DNA of 49,604 nucleotides from Roseburia sp. (GTDB lineage: Bacteria > Bacillota > Clostridia > Lachnospirales > Lachnospiraceae). Positions 1 through 8,102 of this stretch are shown here, one piece after another. The stretch spans positions 1 through 49,604 of the forward strand of contig JAGBEG010000023.1 in the NCBI GenBank assembly GCA_017937095.1, written 5' to 3'. The position numbers and the translations under genes were made by a program. Each line of letters starts with the position of its first letter. Positions within the stretch are counted from its first letter, which is position 1. The notes below the pieces were generated by a model. It did no database searches, had not been told where the DNA came from, and saw nothing but the letters and a program-made list of their open reading frames with translations.

Positions 1-300
1 AACGCATCCTGTCCAGATAAAATCTGGCTTATCTTGGTTCGCACCAAGATTTACTGTTTTAAGGTTTTCGTCTGTCATTCAAATATGTTTGTCTGACAGC
101 TTGAAATCTCAAATGGTCTTAAGACCAAACTGAAAAGCAAAACTTTTCAATCAGAAAAAACGAAGTTTTTTCATGTTTTTTGAATCTTTCAAGGTTTATT
201 CACTGTTCAGTTATCAATGTTCAAGCGAATCTTCGATTCACTTTGTTGCCAATCAGTTCTTGACGACAGCTTATTAACTATATCATCTTTGAACTCGTTT
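1..300 (-). promoter_or_regulatory. Probable rRNA operon leader, hairpin-rich
   Basis: Read on the minus strand, the region downstream of two strong promoters carries no credible ORF. It is a chain of short hairpins: GAATC/GATTC (near 223-236), GAAAAAAC/GTTTTTTC (near 156-175), TGAAAAG/CTTTTCA (near 130-150), the palindrome TGGTCTTAAGACCA (near 114-127), CTGTCA/TGACAG (72-99), ATCTTGG/CCAAGAT (near 33-52) and CCAGAT/ATCTGG (near 13-27). The AACTGAACAGTG-like block resembles spacer and leader sequence around clostridial rRNA genes. I infer that a 16S gene starts just beyond the left edge, but no 16S sequence is visible. Confidence 0.55.
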
Positions 301-305
301 GTCAA
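277..305 (-). promoter_or_regulatory. Promoter P2 of the probable rRNA operon
   Basis: On the minus strand there is a perfect -35 TTGACA (plus positions 300-305), a 17-bp spacer and a -10 TATAGT (277-282). It lies about 100 bp downstream of P1 in the same orientation. Tandem strong promoters of this kind are typical of rRNA operons. Confidence 0.75.
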
Positions 306-377
306 CAACTTTTTTCTTTTCTTAATCACTTTTTTTGAAGTGATGTTGTTGTATTTACCAAACGCGACAACTTTTAT

Positions 378-406
378 AATATATCATATATTACCGTATC
401 TGTCAA
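378..406 (-). promoter_or_regulatory. Promoter P1 of the probable rRNA operon
   Basis: On the minus strand there is a perfect -35 TTGACA (401-406), a 17-bp spacer and a -10 TATATT (378-383). It forms a tandem pair with P2 and lies just downstream of the tRNA-Ser gene. Confidence 0.75.
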
Positions 407-452
407 CAACATTTTCAGAAAAAAATTGAACAACTCATATCTTCAAATAAAG

Positions 453-541
453 CGGAGAAGGAGGGATTTGAACCCTCGCGCCGGTTAACCCGACCTATAC
501 CCTTAGCAGGGGCACCTCTTCGGCCACTTGAGTACTTCTCC
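453..541 (-). tRNA. tRNA-Ser (anticodon GCT)
   Basis: The minus strand folds as a long-variable-arm tRNA. The acceptor stem is GGAGAAG/CTTCTCC with discriminator G, the anticodon loop CTGCTAA gives GCT (reads AGC/AGU), the variable arm is extended, and the T-loop is GGTTCAAATCC. The 89-nt length fits a class II tRNA-Ser. No CCA is encoded. Confidence 0.95.
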
Positions 542-656
542 AAAATTATTATTTGACAATATGATATTGTTCTGCGCCGTGACGCATAGTTAATAATACT
601 AAAGCTTTTGCCATTTGTCAATTACATTATTCACTTTTTTTCAAATTTCTTTGATT

Positions 657-1058
657 TTATTCTTTTTTTCCTAAATTATAGAAGGTAAAGCTTCCATCAA
701 TCAGAATCGTTTCCGCATCATCATAGATTTCCACACGGATGACAGAAATCTTTCTGCCGTGGCGCAGCACCTTCGCCCTGCAGTAGACATATTCTGTGTT
801 CTCGATGGGGAGTAGATAGTTCATGGACGCATCCAGCGTTGTGACATATTCCCCGTAGGTAGACGCTGCAATTCCTGCGAGCGTGTCCGCGAGGGAGTAT
901 GCACAGCCGCCGTGCATTCCGCCGTATATGTTTTCGTGCTGTTTTTCAAAGCTGATTCTTCCAAGCGCAAATCCTTCTGTAATTTCCAGAAGTTCCATTC
1001 CGATGTATTTCGCAAAAGGATTCTTCTGTACGATTTCATTCATTTCTTCAAATGTCAT
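657..1058 (-). CDS. PaaI-like hotdog-fold thioesterase
   Basis: This 133-residue protein has the size and pattern of the PaaI/4HBT hotdog family. Residues about 45-60 carry GGMHGGCAYSLADTLAG, the HGG...D active-site helix of acyl-CoA thioesterases, preceded by a short YIGMELLEI strand. Such enzymes hydrolyse acyl- or aryl-CoA thioesters in the cytoplasm; the substrate cannot be told from sequence. It is the last gene of a minus-strand run, 23 bp behind the oxidoreductase gene, so it is probably co-transcribed. No clear terminator is visible between it and tRNA-Ser. Confidence 0.85.
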   Translation of the reverse strand: MTFEEMNEIVQKNPFAKYIGMELLEITEGFALGRISFEKQHENIYGGMHGGCAYSLADTLAGIAASTYGEYVTTLDASMNYLLPIENTEYVYCRAKVLRHGRKISVIRVEIYDDAETILIDGSFTFYNLGKKE

Positions 1059-1081
1059 ATTTTAAACCTCTTACTGACCTT

Positions 1082-2140
1082 CTACCATTCTTCACCCGGG
1101 TATTTCATTCCCCACTCTTTTCGCAGACGGGTCATGATCTCCATGACGTCACGGGTGTCGGACAGGCGCATTGCCGCCACATTTCCGTTTAATATCGCGT
1201 CTTCCATGTCTGTCATTTCATATTGTAATGCATTTGCCGTGGCTCCGGCGGTAATCTCATGTACTTTTCCGCTTTCCGCTTCGACGATGACGGCGCGGTC
1301 CGCACGCGGGTATTCCATAATTTCAATATAGCCGTTCTCGCAGCTTATCACGGCGCGCTTCGGCTGTTTGGAGTGAAGGGACAATGCGAGCGTTGCCATC
1401 TGTCCGTTTTCGTTCATCAAAAGGATTCCCGCCTGCTCGTCCGCCCCGGTAGGCGCATATTTTACCTGACTTAGTACCTGATCAGGCTGGCTTTCCATAA
1501 AGCTGCGCGCAAGGGAAAGCGCGTAGACCCCGATATCGAGCAGCGCCCCTCCGGCGAGATTCATATTGAAGAAACGATTTGTCATATCGTATTCTTTAAA
1601 GCTTCCAAAGTTAAGCTGGATCATCTGGACTCTTCCAAGAGGAGGAATATCACTCTCTGCACATTCTTCCATGTTCTGTGACTGTGTGATGTTGTCCTTT
1701 ACGCAATTTCCGGGATGTCCTGTCTCTAAGAGCTTCCACAATTTTTTGTACAAAGGCATATGCCAGATCGTCATCGCCTCGGCAAAAATGACATGGTTCT
1801 GCTTCGCCAGTGCAATCGCTTCTTCCAGTTCACGGCTGTTAAGCATCACGGATTTTTCACAGAGAACATGCTTCCCGTTTAAAAGCGCTTCCCGTGCAAA
1901 TTCGATATGGGTATTGTGAGGCGTCGTAATATATATGACGTCCACATCAGGGTCATGAAACATCTCATGAAAATCCTCATAGACTTTTTCCACGTGGTAT
2001 TTTTGGGCAAAAGCCGCCGCCTTTTCGTGGGTACGGTTACCTACCGCATAGAGGTGTTTTCCCATTTTGTCCAATGCCTGTGCCATCTCATTTGCAATCA
2101 CTCCGCATCCGAGTACTGCCCATTTTAAGTTTTTTTGCAT
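1082..2140 (-). CDS. Gfo/Idh/MocA family oxidoreductase
   Basis: The N-terminal Rossmann fold shows VLGCGVIANEMAQAL at about residues 8-22 and GKHVLCEKSVML at about 90-100, the family's EKP position, here EKS. The C-terminal part is the usual alpha/beta dimerisation domain with GGALLDIGVYAL. These enzymes oxidise or reduce sugars, inositols or related compounds with NAD(P); the substrate is unknown. I chose the ATG at 2140 because GGAGG lies six bases upstream; an upstream in-frame ATG at 2173 has no such site. It lies between the fumarase beta gene (56 bp upstream) and a thioesterase gene. Confidence 0.85.
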   Translation of the reverse strand: MQKNLKWAVLGCGVIANEMAQALDKMGKHLYAVGNRTHEKAAAFAQKYHVEKVYEDFHEMFHDPDVDVIYITTPHNTHIEFAREALLNGKHVLCEKSVMLNSRELEEAIALAKQNHVIFAEAMTIWHMPLYKKLWKLLETGHPGNCVKDNITQSQNMEECAESDIPPLGRVQMIQLNFGSFKEYDMTNRFFNMNLAGGALLDIGVYALSLARSFMESQPDQVLSQVKYAPTGADEQAGILLMNENGQMATLALSLHSKQPKRAVISCENGYIEIMEYPRADRAVIVEAESGKVHEITAGATANALQYEMTDMEDAILNGNVAAMRLSDTRDVMEIMTRLRKEWGMKYPGEEW

Positions 2141-2196
2141 TGCCATCCTCCATATTATGTATTTTTCTGCCAATTTTATACTCTTAAAGCGGATTT

Positions 2197-2757
2197 TTAC
2201 ATCTCTTTTAATGTGTGATATTCCTTAATCGCTGTCTCATACAGATTATTCCCCTCTCTGTCAATCACAACGATGACCGGAAAATCTTTGACCTCGATCT
2301 TGCGGATTGCTTCCGCGCCGAGATCTTCATAGCATACGATTTCGGATTTGGTGATGCATTTTGAGAGAAGCGCGCCAGCTCCGCCGATTGCCGCAAAATA
2401 AACGGCATGGTTGCGGATAATTGCGTCGATGACTTCCTTCGTGCGCTTTCCTTTTCCGATCATGGCTTTTTCTCCAAGGTCGAGAAGCCTCGGCGCGTAT
2501 TTGTCCATGCGCGATGCGGTGGTCGGTCCGGCGGAACCAATCGGACGGCCTTCGCGCGCCGGAGAAGGTCCCATGTAGTAAATCACAGCATCCTTGATGT
2601 CAATCGGAAGCTCCTCTCCCCTGTCGAGCGCTTCTATCATGCGCTTGTGCGCCGCGTCGCGCGCCACATAGACGGTTCCGGTAATGTAAACATAATCGCC
2701 GGCTTTTAAATCCTTCGTCACTTCTTCCGTAATCGGTGTATTTATGTGCTTATCCAT
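2197..2757 (-). CDS. Class I fumarate hydratase, beta (C-terminal) subunit
   Basis: This 186-residue protein matches the C-terminal half of class I iron-sulfur fumarases and L-tartrate dehydratases. It shows LKAGDYVYITGTVYVARDAAH near the start, YMGPSPAREGRPIGSAGPTT in the middle and VKDFPVIVVIDREGNNLY near the end. It pairs with the alpha subunit encoded 77 bp upstream to hydrate fumarate to malate (or dehydrate tartrate). In anaerobes without a complete TCA cycle this step serves reductive succinate formation and aspartate/malate interconversion. Fumarase is more likely than tartrate dehydratase because no tartrate genes lie nearby, but sequence reading alone does not separate them. Confidence 0.9.
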   Translation of the reverse strand: MDKHINTPITEEVTKDLKAGDYVYITGTVYVARDAAHKRMIEALDRGEELPIDIKDAVIYYMGPSPAREGRPIGSAGPTTASRMDKYAPRLLDLGEKAMIGKGKRTKEVIDAIIRNHAVYFAAIGGAGALLSKCITKSEIVCYEDLGAEAIRKIEVKDFPVIVVIDREGNNLYETAIKEYHTLKEM

Positions 2758-2834
2758 GTCTGTCTCCTGTTCTTTTATTTATGCGGTGTATCTGCAATGC
2801 TTATACATTTAATCAGGTTTCTGCTGATTCTCTT

Positions 2835-3680
2835 TTACAATTCACGCACGACATGACGGTTGACGTGGCAGCAGATATTGACGGCGACCGGAAGTCCTGC
2901 GATATGGGTCGCATACGTATTGATGTTGACAGCAAGCGCCGTTGTCGTTCCGCCAAGACCTCCCGGTCCGATTCCGAGCTGGTTGATTTTGCCGAGCAGT
3001 TCTTCTTCCATATCCTTTATATAAGGAATATCGGAATGTTCATTTACAGGTCTTGTGAGCGCCTTTTTTGCGAGGAGCGCACATTTTTCGAATGTACCGC
3101 CGATTCCGACGCCGACGACCATCGGCGGACATGCATTCGGTCCGGCGTCTTTTACTGCCGTAAGAATCGCGCGTTTAACGCCTTCTATGCCGTCTGCCGG
3201 CTTTAACATGAAGATACGGCTCATGTTCTCGCTTCCAAAGCCCTTGGGCGCCATCGTGATTTTTACTTTCTCTCCCGGTACAATGGAGTAATGGACAACC
3301 GCAGGCGTATTGTCCTTTGTGTTCTCCCTAATCAGCGGGTCTCCCACAACGGATTTGCGCAGAAAGCCCTCGGTGTAACCCTGACGCACGCCCTCATTGA
3401 CGGCGTCTTCGATTGCCATTCCCTCAAAATGCACGTCCTGTCCAACTTCAAGAAATATGACTGCCATTCCCGTATCCTGGCAGATTGGGATCGTCTCTTC
3501 ATCCGCGATCTTTAAGTTGTCCTGAAGCTGGTTTAAGATCTTCCTGCCAAGCTCGGATTTTTCTGTCGTGACGGCTTTTTTCATTGCCTCATCCATATCC
3601 GAAGACAGGTAATGATTCGCCTCAATGCACATTTCTTTAATATTCTCTATGATTTCGTCGGTGTTTACTGTTCTTACCAT
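2835..3680 (-). CDS. Class I fumarate hydratase, alpha subunit
   Basis: This is the N-terminal half of a class I fumarase or tartrate dehydratase, about 281 residues. Cysteines that probably ligate the [4Fe-4S] cluster lie in PICQDTGMAVIF (about residue 67), GPNACPPMVVGVGIGGTFEKC (about 185-205) and VNICCHVNRH near the C terminus. I chose the ATG at 3680 (MVRTVN) because GAGG lies six to seven bases upstream; the ATG four codons earlier has no room for a ribosome binding site. It is followed by the beta subunit and preceded by the repeat-containing membrane protein, all on the minus strand. Confidence 0.9.
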   Translation of the reverse strand: MVRTVNTDEIIENIKEMCIEANHYLSSDMDEAMKKAVTTEKSELGRKILNQLQDNLKIADEETIPICQDTGMAVIFLEVGQDVHFEGMAIEDAVNEGVRQGYTEGFLRKSVVGDPLIRENTKDNTPAVVHYSIVPGEKVKITMAPKGFGSENMSRIFMLKPADGIEGVKRAILTAVKDAGPNACPPMVVGVGIGGTFEKCALLAKKALTRPVNEHSDIPYIKDMEEELLGKINQLGIGPGGLGGTTTALAVNINTYATHIAGLPVAVNICCHVNRHVVREL

Positions 3681-3713
3681 GCTTTTCCTCATTTCCTGAT
3701 ACTGTTTTTGATT

Positions 3714-4799
3714 TTACTTATCATTGTCGCTGCTGTCTTTTTTCTTTATATTAAAATGAATCTTATATTTCTCAAGAGTTTCGTTGTTATCGCGGGACTT
3801 CATGTCCGGGAATGCTTTTACCAGACGCTTAAAGCCAAAGATTTTCTCCTCATACAGCTTCTCATAGCGCTCTTCAAGCTCTGCGCGCTCCTTTTTCTTA
3901 AGCTCAAGAGCAAGCTCGCGCTCCTTTTTCCTTTCCTCGAGTGTCTCTGTGATGCTGTCTTTCGTCTCGGCAAATTTATTTCTCGCTGTCTGCGGCAGTT
4001 CTGTGAGATTGTCCTTCGTCTCGGCAAATTTATTTTTCGCCGTCTGCGGCAGTTCTGTGAGATTGTCCTTCGTCTCGGCCAGCTTATTCTTCGCTGTCTG
4101 TGGAAATTCTGTGAGATTATCCTTCGTCTCGTTCAGCTTATCCATGAACTCCGCGTGGTTTTCCTGAAATTCTTCGGATTTTTCAATGACGCCTGTAACG
4201 TTCTCGTAGATGTTTTCTCCTATTTCGTCGGAAAGCTTATGTATCGATGACGCCAGTTCATCCATGATTTTCAGGCGCTTATTAAATTTCAAAATCGTCA
4301 TCACGGTCAGCACACAGTCTACTGTAAACACACACATTAAAATGCTTAAAAGGATGACCCCCACGACGTGTGGAATCCATGTGATTGCCGCATATATCAT
4401 AGGATGAAGGACGTCCATGATAAAAGTACATGCAAGTCCCCAATAAATCGAGAATTTCAGACACACGTATCCTTTGATGTTGAACGGCTTATCGGAATAA
4501 TCCCACCACTTATTATGAAATGCTTTTTCCAGAATAAATCCCGTTATGTACTCAAGAACGGAGGTGAGCAAAAAAGAACCTACAAACAATATGAGCAGAT
4601 TTTCCTTGAGCGGCGTCAGGATTGTAACTACAATTACCACGCCGCAGCCGTAAATGGGGCAGTAAGGTCCGTTCAAAAATCCCCGGTTCACGAATTTTCC
4701 CGTATCCAGCGCAGCATAAGACACCTCTGTACACCAGCCGATAAATGCATAAATAATAAAAATCCAGACAAGTTCATAAAAATTCTGTGGCATATTCAT
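3714..4799 (-). CDS. CmpB-like putative ABC transporter permease family membrane protein with C-terminal repeats
   Basis: The first 175 residues hold about five membrane segments with family signatures, YAFIGWCTEVSYAALDTGKFVNRGFLNGP and GPYCPIYGCG, and match the putative ABC-transporter type IV (CmpB-like, PF06541) family, whose role is unknown. The second half is cytoplasmic, charged and helical. Residues about 220-285 contain four tandem 18-residue repeats of the form AETKDNLTELPQTAKNKF, then a long KERELALELKKKERAELEER coiled coil. It is the first gene of the operon with fumarase, 33 bp upstream of the alpha subunit gene. Any link to fumarase is only positional. Confidence 0.75.
   Translation of the reverse strand: MNMPQNFYELVWIFIIYAFIGWCTEVSYAALDTGKFVNRGFLNGPYCPIYGCGVVIVVTILTPLKENLLILFVGSFLLTSVLEYITGFILEKAFHNKWWDYSDKPFNIKGYVCLKFSIYWGLACTFIMDVLHPMIYAAITWIPHVVGVILLSILMCVFTVDCVLTVMTILKFNKRLKIMDELASSIHKLSDEIGENIYENVTGVIEKSEEFQENHAEFMDKLNETKDNLTEFPQTAKNKLAETKDNLTELPQTAKNKFAETKDNLTELPQTARNKFAETKDSITETLEERKKERELALELKKKERAELEERYEKLYEEKIFGFKRLVKAFPDMKSRDNNETLEKYKIHFNIKKKDSSDNDK
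3944..4142 (-). repeat. Four in-frame 54-bp tandem repeats in the membrane protein gene
   Basis: On the plus strand the block beginning TTCGTCTCGG recurs at 3961, 4015, 4069 and 4123, exactly 54 bp apart. The two middle copies are nearly identical and the outer copies are diverged. The repeat encodes 18 residues (A-E-T-K-D-N-L-T-E-L-P-Q-T-A-K-N-K-F), so copy-number change would keep the frame. Confidence 0.9.
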
Positions 4800-4847
4800 T
4801 TCTCCTTAGCGTATTTTCTGTGTTGCATTAAAATGCCTATGAGAAAT

Positions 4848-4876
4848 ATTATAGCCTATTGATTTTAATGAAACAA
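4848..4876 (-). promoter_or_regulatory. Promoter of the CmpB-like/fumarase operon
   Basis: On the minus strand, -35 TTGTTT (4871-4876), a 17-bp spacer and a perfect -10 TATAAT (4848-4853) lie 49 bp before the start codon at 4799. Confidence 0.65.
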
Positions 4877-4985
4877 TGATTTTTGACCAGATAGTTTTAC
4901 TGTTTTTATTTCAAATTATTCCTCGTTGTTATATAATAAGAACGAAATTAGGTAATATCTTTTTAAGAAGGGGACATTACATATT

Positions 4986-5771
4986 ATGGAATTAAAGGAT
5001 TTTATGGATTTAAAGAAATTGCAGGAAATTCAAGACCGTTTCTCGGATGCTACCGGTCTTGCAGCGATCGCTGTAGGCATCCACGGCGAGTATCTTACAG
5101 AAGGAAGTAATTTTACAGACTTTTGTATGAAGTATACACGCGGCTCAGAGGAAGGAAACCGTCGCTGTGTGAAATGTGATAACGAGTGCACCGGAACCTA
5201 TTTCTGCCATGCAGGGCTGATGGATTTCTCGGTGGATATTGTTGTAAACGGTGAGAAAATCGGCGCTATCATCGGCGGACAGGTTCTTCCGAGCCATCCA
5301 GACGAGGATGCGTTCCGTAAGACCGCAGAGGAACTTAACATTGATCCTGAGCAGTATGTCAAGGCTCTGCGCAAGGTTCCGGTCAGCACAGAGAAGAAAA
5401 TCCGTGCTGCAGCCGAGTTGCTTGGCATCATCGTCAACCAGCTTGTGAATCTTGAATACTTTAAGAGTAACAACTCGGGTCGTCTGGATTCTGTGCAGAA
5501 TCAGATTACCGAAGCTACTGCCTTAATTGATACCATCAACAAGAATACAAGCCAGCTCAAATCGATTGCGACAAAGCAGAATATTCTCTCGCTCAATGCA
5601 AGTATTGAGGCGGCGCGCAGCGGCGAGGCAGGCGTAGGATTCGCCGTTGTTGCCAAAAGTATGCAGGATCTCTCCTCACAGTCCGCTGCTATCTATGGCG
5701 ATATTGAGAAATCGGTGGCTGAGATCACGAAAACAATCAACATCTTATCCTCCGCATTCGAGGCGAACTAA
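4986..5771 (+). CDS. Soluble PocR-domain sensor with a short methyl-accepting signalling region
   Basis: Residues about 5-160 match the PocR ligand-binding domain, with a Cys cluster at about 46-78 (FCMKYTRG, RRCVKCDNEC, YFCHAG) and GAIIGGQVLPSHPDE. Residues about 165-261 are a short MCP-like coiled coil with SIATKQNILSLNASIEAARSGE, the conserved hairpin tip, then GVGFAVVAKSMQDLS. There is no membrane segment. PocR-type domains bind small organic ligands, and the Cys pattern could bind metal or sense redox state. Full-length MCPs have a longer signalling hairpin, so kinase coupling is uncertain. It is monocistronic between its own promoter (-10 TATAAT at 4932-4937) and a terminator. Confidence 0.85.
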   Translation: MELKDFMDLKKLQEIQDRFSDATGLAAIAVGIHGEYLTEGSNFTDFCMKYTRGSEEGNRRCVKCDNECTGTYFCHAGLMDFSVDIVVNGEKIGAIIGGQVLPSHPDEDAFRKTAEELNIDPEQYVKALRKVPVSTEKKIRAAAELLGIIVNQLVNLEYFKSNNSGRLDSVQNQITEATALIDTINKNTSQLKSIATKQNILSLNASIEAARSGEAGVGFAVVAKSMQDLSSQSAAIYGDIEKSVAEITKTINILSSAFEAN

Positions 5772-5799
5772 AGCTGTCTGCTGATTTCATATGATTATA

Positions 5800-5840
5800 A
5801 AGACCTCCGGGCAGATTAACTGCGCCGGAGGTCTTGTATT
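5800..5840 (+). terminator. Rho-independent terminator after the PocR sensor gene
   Basis: A perfect 11-bp stem pairs AAGACCTCCGG (5800-5810) with CCGGAGGTCTT (5825-5835). It could also serve the converging MerR gene, whose stop lies at 5840. Confidence 0.8.
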
Positions 5841-6658
5841 CAGATACCTGTGTGGGGCATGGAACTGACGCCTCCCGGCGGGTTCCAGTTGTAGACGAAA
5901 AGCAGATTTCCCGATCCGGTGGAAGCAATCTGCACCATACGCTCAATATCTTCTACTTTAATATTTTTTCCGTCAATGAGCGCCCGGCACATTCCGTTTT
6001 TCTCGGAAATGATCTTCCTGCGTTTCATTTTATTTACCGCTTTCCGCACTGCACGGGAATCGCTCGTGATTCCCTGGGCAATACAGTAATGACAGATTTC
6101 TGTAAATGTGTGCTCGTTTTCTATCAGATAAAAAACGATGCGCGCCTGTACGATATTAAGGCGCGTCGGGAAAATGCTTCCTCTTCCTCGTACATTTATA
6201 GTTCTGATAGAACGCACATTCTGTTTCTTCTCCATCTCGTCTATACGGCAAAAATCCGGCGCAAGATCCGCCTGCGGCAAAGATGCTTTTTTCAGACTTG
6301 CCGCCGTTTTTGCTGCAATTTCTGCTATGCTGTGCAATTCTCCTGCATTCATGCGGGATGTAAGCTCATAGATTTCAGAAATTTCCTTCATTTCCTGTTC
6401 GATTCTGCGCTGATAAGCTGTGATTATTTCCGTAGCGTCGGCACTGTCCTGCTGCAGCTTACGGATTTCTTCTATTGTAAAGCGCATTTTGCGAAGGACG
6501 GCAATATTTTTCAGCTCCTGCACATTTTCCTCGCTGTATGCCCGGAAATTACGCCCGTTCTTCTCCTCCGTGGCAGGATGAATGAAGCCCTGCGCCTCGT
6601 AATAGCGGATGGTTTTTTCCGTAAGTCCGGTTTTTGCTGCCGCTTCTTTGATTGTCAT
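5840..6658 (-). CDS. MerR family transcriptional regulator with long C-terminal extension
   Basis: Residues 1-70 are a MerR winged-helix domain (MTIKEAAAKTGLTEKTIRYY, then EAQGF, RAYSEENVQELKNI), followed by a dimerisation helix to about 115. The remaining 150 residues are longer than in simple MerR proteins. They contain RLNIVQARIVFYLIE and SRAVRKAVNKMKRRKIISE, which look like a second helical, possibly winged-helix, domain. I recognise no effector-domain family. The ATG at 6658 follows AGGGGGTGATTGT; an upstream ATG at 6712 lies inside the promoter. The gene lies between the PocR sensor and panD and is probably autoregulated through the dyad at 6710-6730. Confidence 0.85.
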   Translation of the reverse strand: MTIKEAAAKTGLTEKTIRYYEAQGFIHPATEEKNGRNFRAYSEENVQELKNIAVLRKMRFTIEEIRKLQQDSADATEIITAYQRRIEQEMKEISEIYELTSRMNAGELHSIAEIAAKTAASLKKASLPQADLAPDFCRIDEMEKKQNVRSIRTINVRGRGSIFPTRLNIVQARIVFYLIENEHTFTEICHYCIAQGITSDSRAVRKAVNKMKRRKIISEKNGMCRALIDGKNIKVEDIERMVQIASTGSGNLLFVYNWNPPGGVSSMPHTGI

Positions 6659-6682
6659 ACAATCACCCCCTGGCTTATGTTT

Positions 6683-6733
6683 ATTATACTCTTTCTGATT
6701 AAAAAATAACATATGACCCTAGGGGATATGCAA
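6683..6733 (-). promoter_or_regulatory. MerR-type promoter and candidate operator
   Basis: An imperfect dyad at 6710-6730 is centred on CCCTAGGG with CATAT/ATATG outer arms. On the minus strand a TTGCAT (6728-6733) and TATTTT (6703-6708) are 19 bp apart, the long spacer typical of MerR-controlled promoters, with the dyad between them. A second choice is -10 TATAAT (6683-6688) with a weak -35 TGTTAT. I cannot tell which one is used. Confidence 0.5.
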
Positions 6734-6739
6734 GGGATT

Positions 6740-7123
6740 TTATGAGATTTCCCCGTGCTTCTCATAATTCGTCACCTTTGTGACCTGATTCTTCCCGTCC
6801 ACGAAAAGAACGGTCGGGCGCAGCTCCTTTGCTTCCTCCGGCGAAACCTGTGCATACGCCATCAGGATAATCTTATCTCCGGTCTGCACCATCCGTGCCG
6901 CTGCACCGTTCAAACACATCACGCCGCTTCCGCGCTCTCCCGCGATCGTGTAAGTCTCAAAACGCGCGCCGTTGTTGACGTCTACAATCTGAACCTTCTC
7001 GTACTCATAGATTCCCGCCTGCTCCAGCAGATCTATGTCTACCGTGATGCTTCCGACGTAATCTAATTCCGCTTGTGTAACTGTCGCGCGGTGTATTTTA
7101 GCTTTTAACATTGTAATTGTCAT
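6740..7123 (-). CDS. panD: Aspartate 1-decarboxylase
   Basis: PanD makes beta-alanine from L-aspartate for pantothenate synthesis. The 127-residue proenzyme self-cleaves at a Gly-Ser bond to form a pyruvoyl group. Here Gly24-Ser25 lies in [11 protein letters not shown], and the start MTITML gives the same numbering as the Escherichia coli enzyme. KIHRATVT near the N terminus and [21 protein letters not shown] later are family blocks. It is the last gene of the pantothenate operon, 43 bp behind panC. It is complete. Confidence 0.95.
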   Translation of the reverse strand: MTITMLKAKIHRATVTQAELDYVGSITVDIDLLEQAGIYEYEKVQIVDVNNGARFETYTIAGERGSGVMCLNGAAARMVQTGDKIILMAYAQVSPEEAKELRPTVLFVDGKNQVTKVTNYEKHGEIS

Positions 7124-7166
7124 TTTCTACCTCTCCATAAAGCTGCCCGGAATCATTTCAAATGTC

Positions 7167-8015
7167 CTAAGCCTCTGTCTCATACATGAAATTGTCGATC
7201 AGTCTCGTCTTTCCGATATAAACAGCGATCGCTGCAAGGATTCCGCCCTCGATTTTCTTCACCTGCTGCATTGTCTCAAGATCTACGATTTTCACATAGT
7301 CAATTTTCGCAAGCGGCTCTTTCTCAATCTCCGCTGTCATAGCTGCAATGATTTTCTCACAGTCGCGCTCGCCCTTTTCCGCCATTTCTCTGCCGAGGAA
7401 AATGGAACGGCTTAATACGAGCGCCGCTTTCCGCTCCTCAGGGGAAAGGTATGTATTGCGGGAGCTTTTGGCAAGTCCGTCCTCCTCGCGGATGATCGGG
7501 CAGCCGACGATGGTAAGCGGCATATTCAGATCCTTTACCATGCGCTTGATGATGGCAAGCTGCTGCGCATCCTTCTGACCGAAATATGCCTTGTCCGGTG
7601 TCACAATATTGAATAGTTTTGCCACGACTGTGCATACACCGCGGAAATGTACTGGTCTGCTTAATCCACAAAGCTCCTGTGTCAGCGTATTCATATCCAC
7701 ATACGCGTAAAAACTGTCCCCATACATTTCTTCCGGGGTCGGATGGAAAATCAAATCCACGCCGTGCTCCTCACAGAGCTTTGCGTCATGGTCCAAGTCT
7801 CTCGGATAGCTTGCAAGGTCTTCGTTTGGTCCGAACTGCATCGGATTCACGAAGATGCTGACAACGACCTTATCATTCTCACCTGCTGCATCTATCAGAC
7901 TCATATGACCTTCATGCAGATAGCCCATTGTCGGAACAAAGCCTATGGTACAGCCTTCTTTTCTCCACGCTTTGACCTGATTTCTTACTTCTTCTATGGT
8001 TGATACGATTTTCAT
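7167..8015 (-). CDS. panC: Pantothenate synthetase
   Basis: PanC condenses pantoate with beta-alanine using ATP (through a pantoyl-adenylate). The 282-residue protein is of normal length. It shows the nucleotidyl-transferase motif FVPTMGYLHEGHMSLI (about 25-40), VVSIFVNPMQFGPNEDL, YFGQKDAQQLAIIKRMV and the KSSRNTYLS loop. It lies between panB and panD in the same orientation. Confidence 0.97.
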   Translation of the reverse strand: MKIVSTIEEVRNQVKAWRKEGCTIGFVPTMGYLHEGHMSLIDAAGENDKVVVSIFVNPMQFGPNEDLASYPRDLDHDAKLCEEHGVDLIFHPTPEEMYGDSFYAYVDMNTLTQELCGLSRPVHFRGVCTVVAKLFNIVTPDKAYFGQKDAQQLAIIKRMVKDLNMPLTIVGCPIIREEDGLAKSSRNTYLSPEERKAALVLSRSIFLGREMAEKGERDCEKIIAAMTAEIEKEPLAKIDYVKIVDLETMQQVKKIEGGILAAIAVYIGKTRLIDNFMYETEA

Positions 8016-8102
8016 GATCTGCTCCTTATTTCTTCTACAAATTTCTCATATTTCTAAAATGAATGTTCCTTTTATTTTCCGGATGTTTTCTGCTTAAATT
8101 GT

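Noticed and set aside
5834-6709. A 291-codon plus-strand open frame opposite the MerR gene
   Set aside because: The product is Phe/Cys/His-rich without domains, and the opposite strand encodes a clear MerR protein.
8016-8102. Separate promoter or riboswitch between panB and panC
   Set aside because: The gap is short and AT-rich with no convincing promoter or structure; the genes look like one operon.
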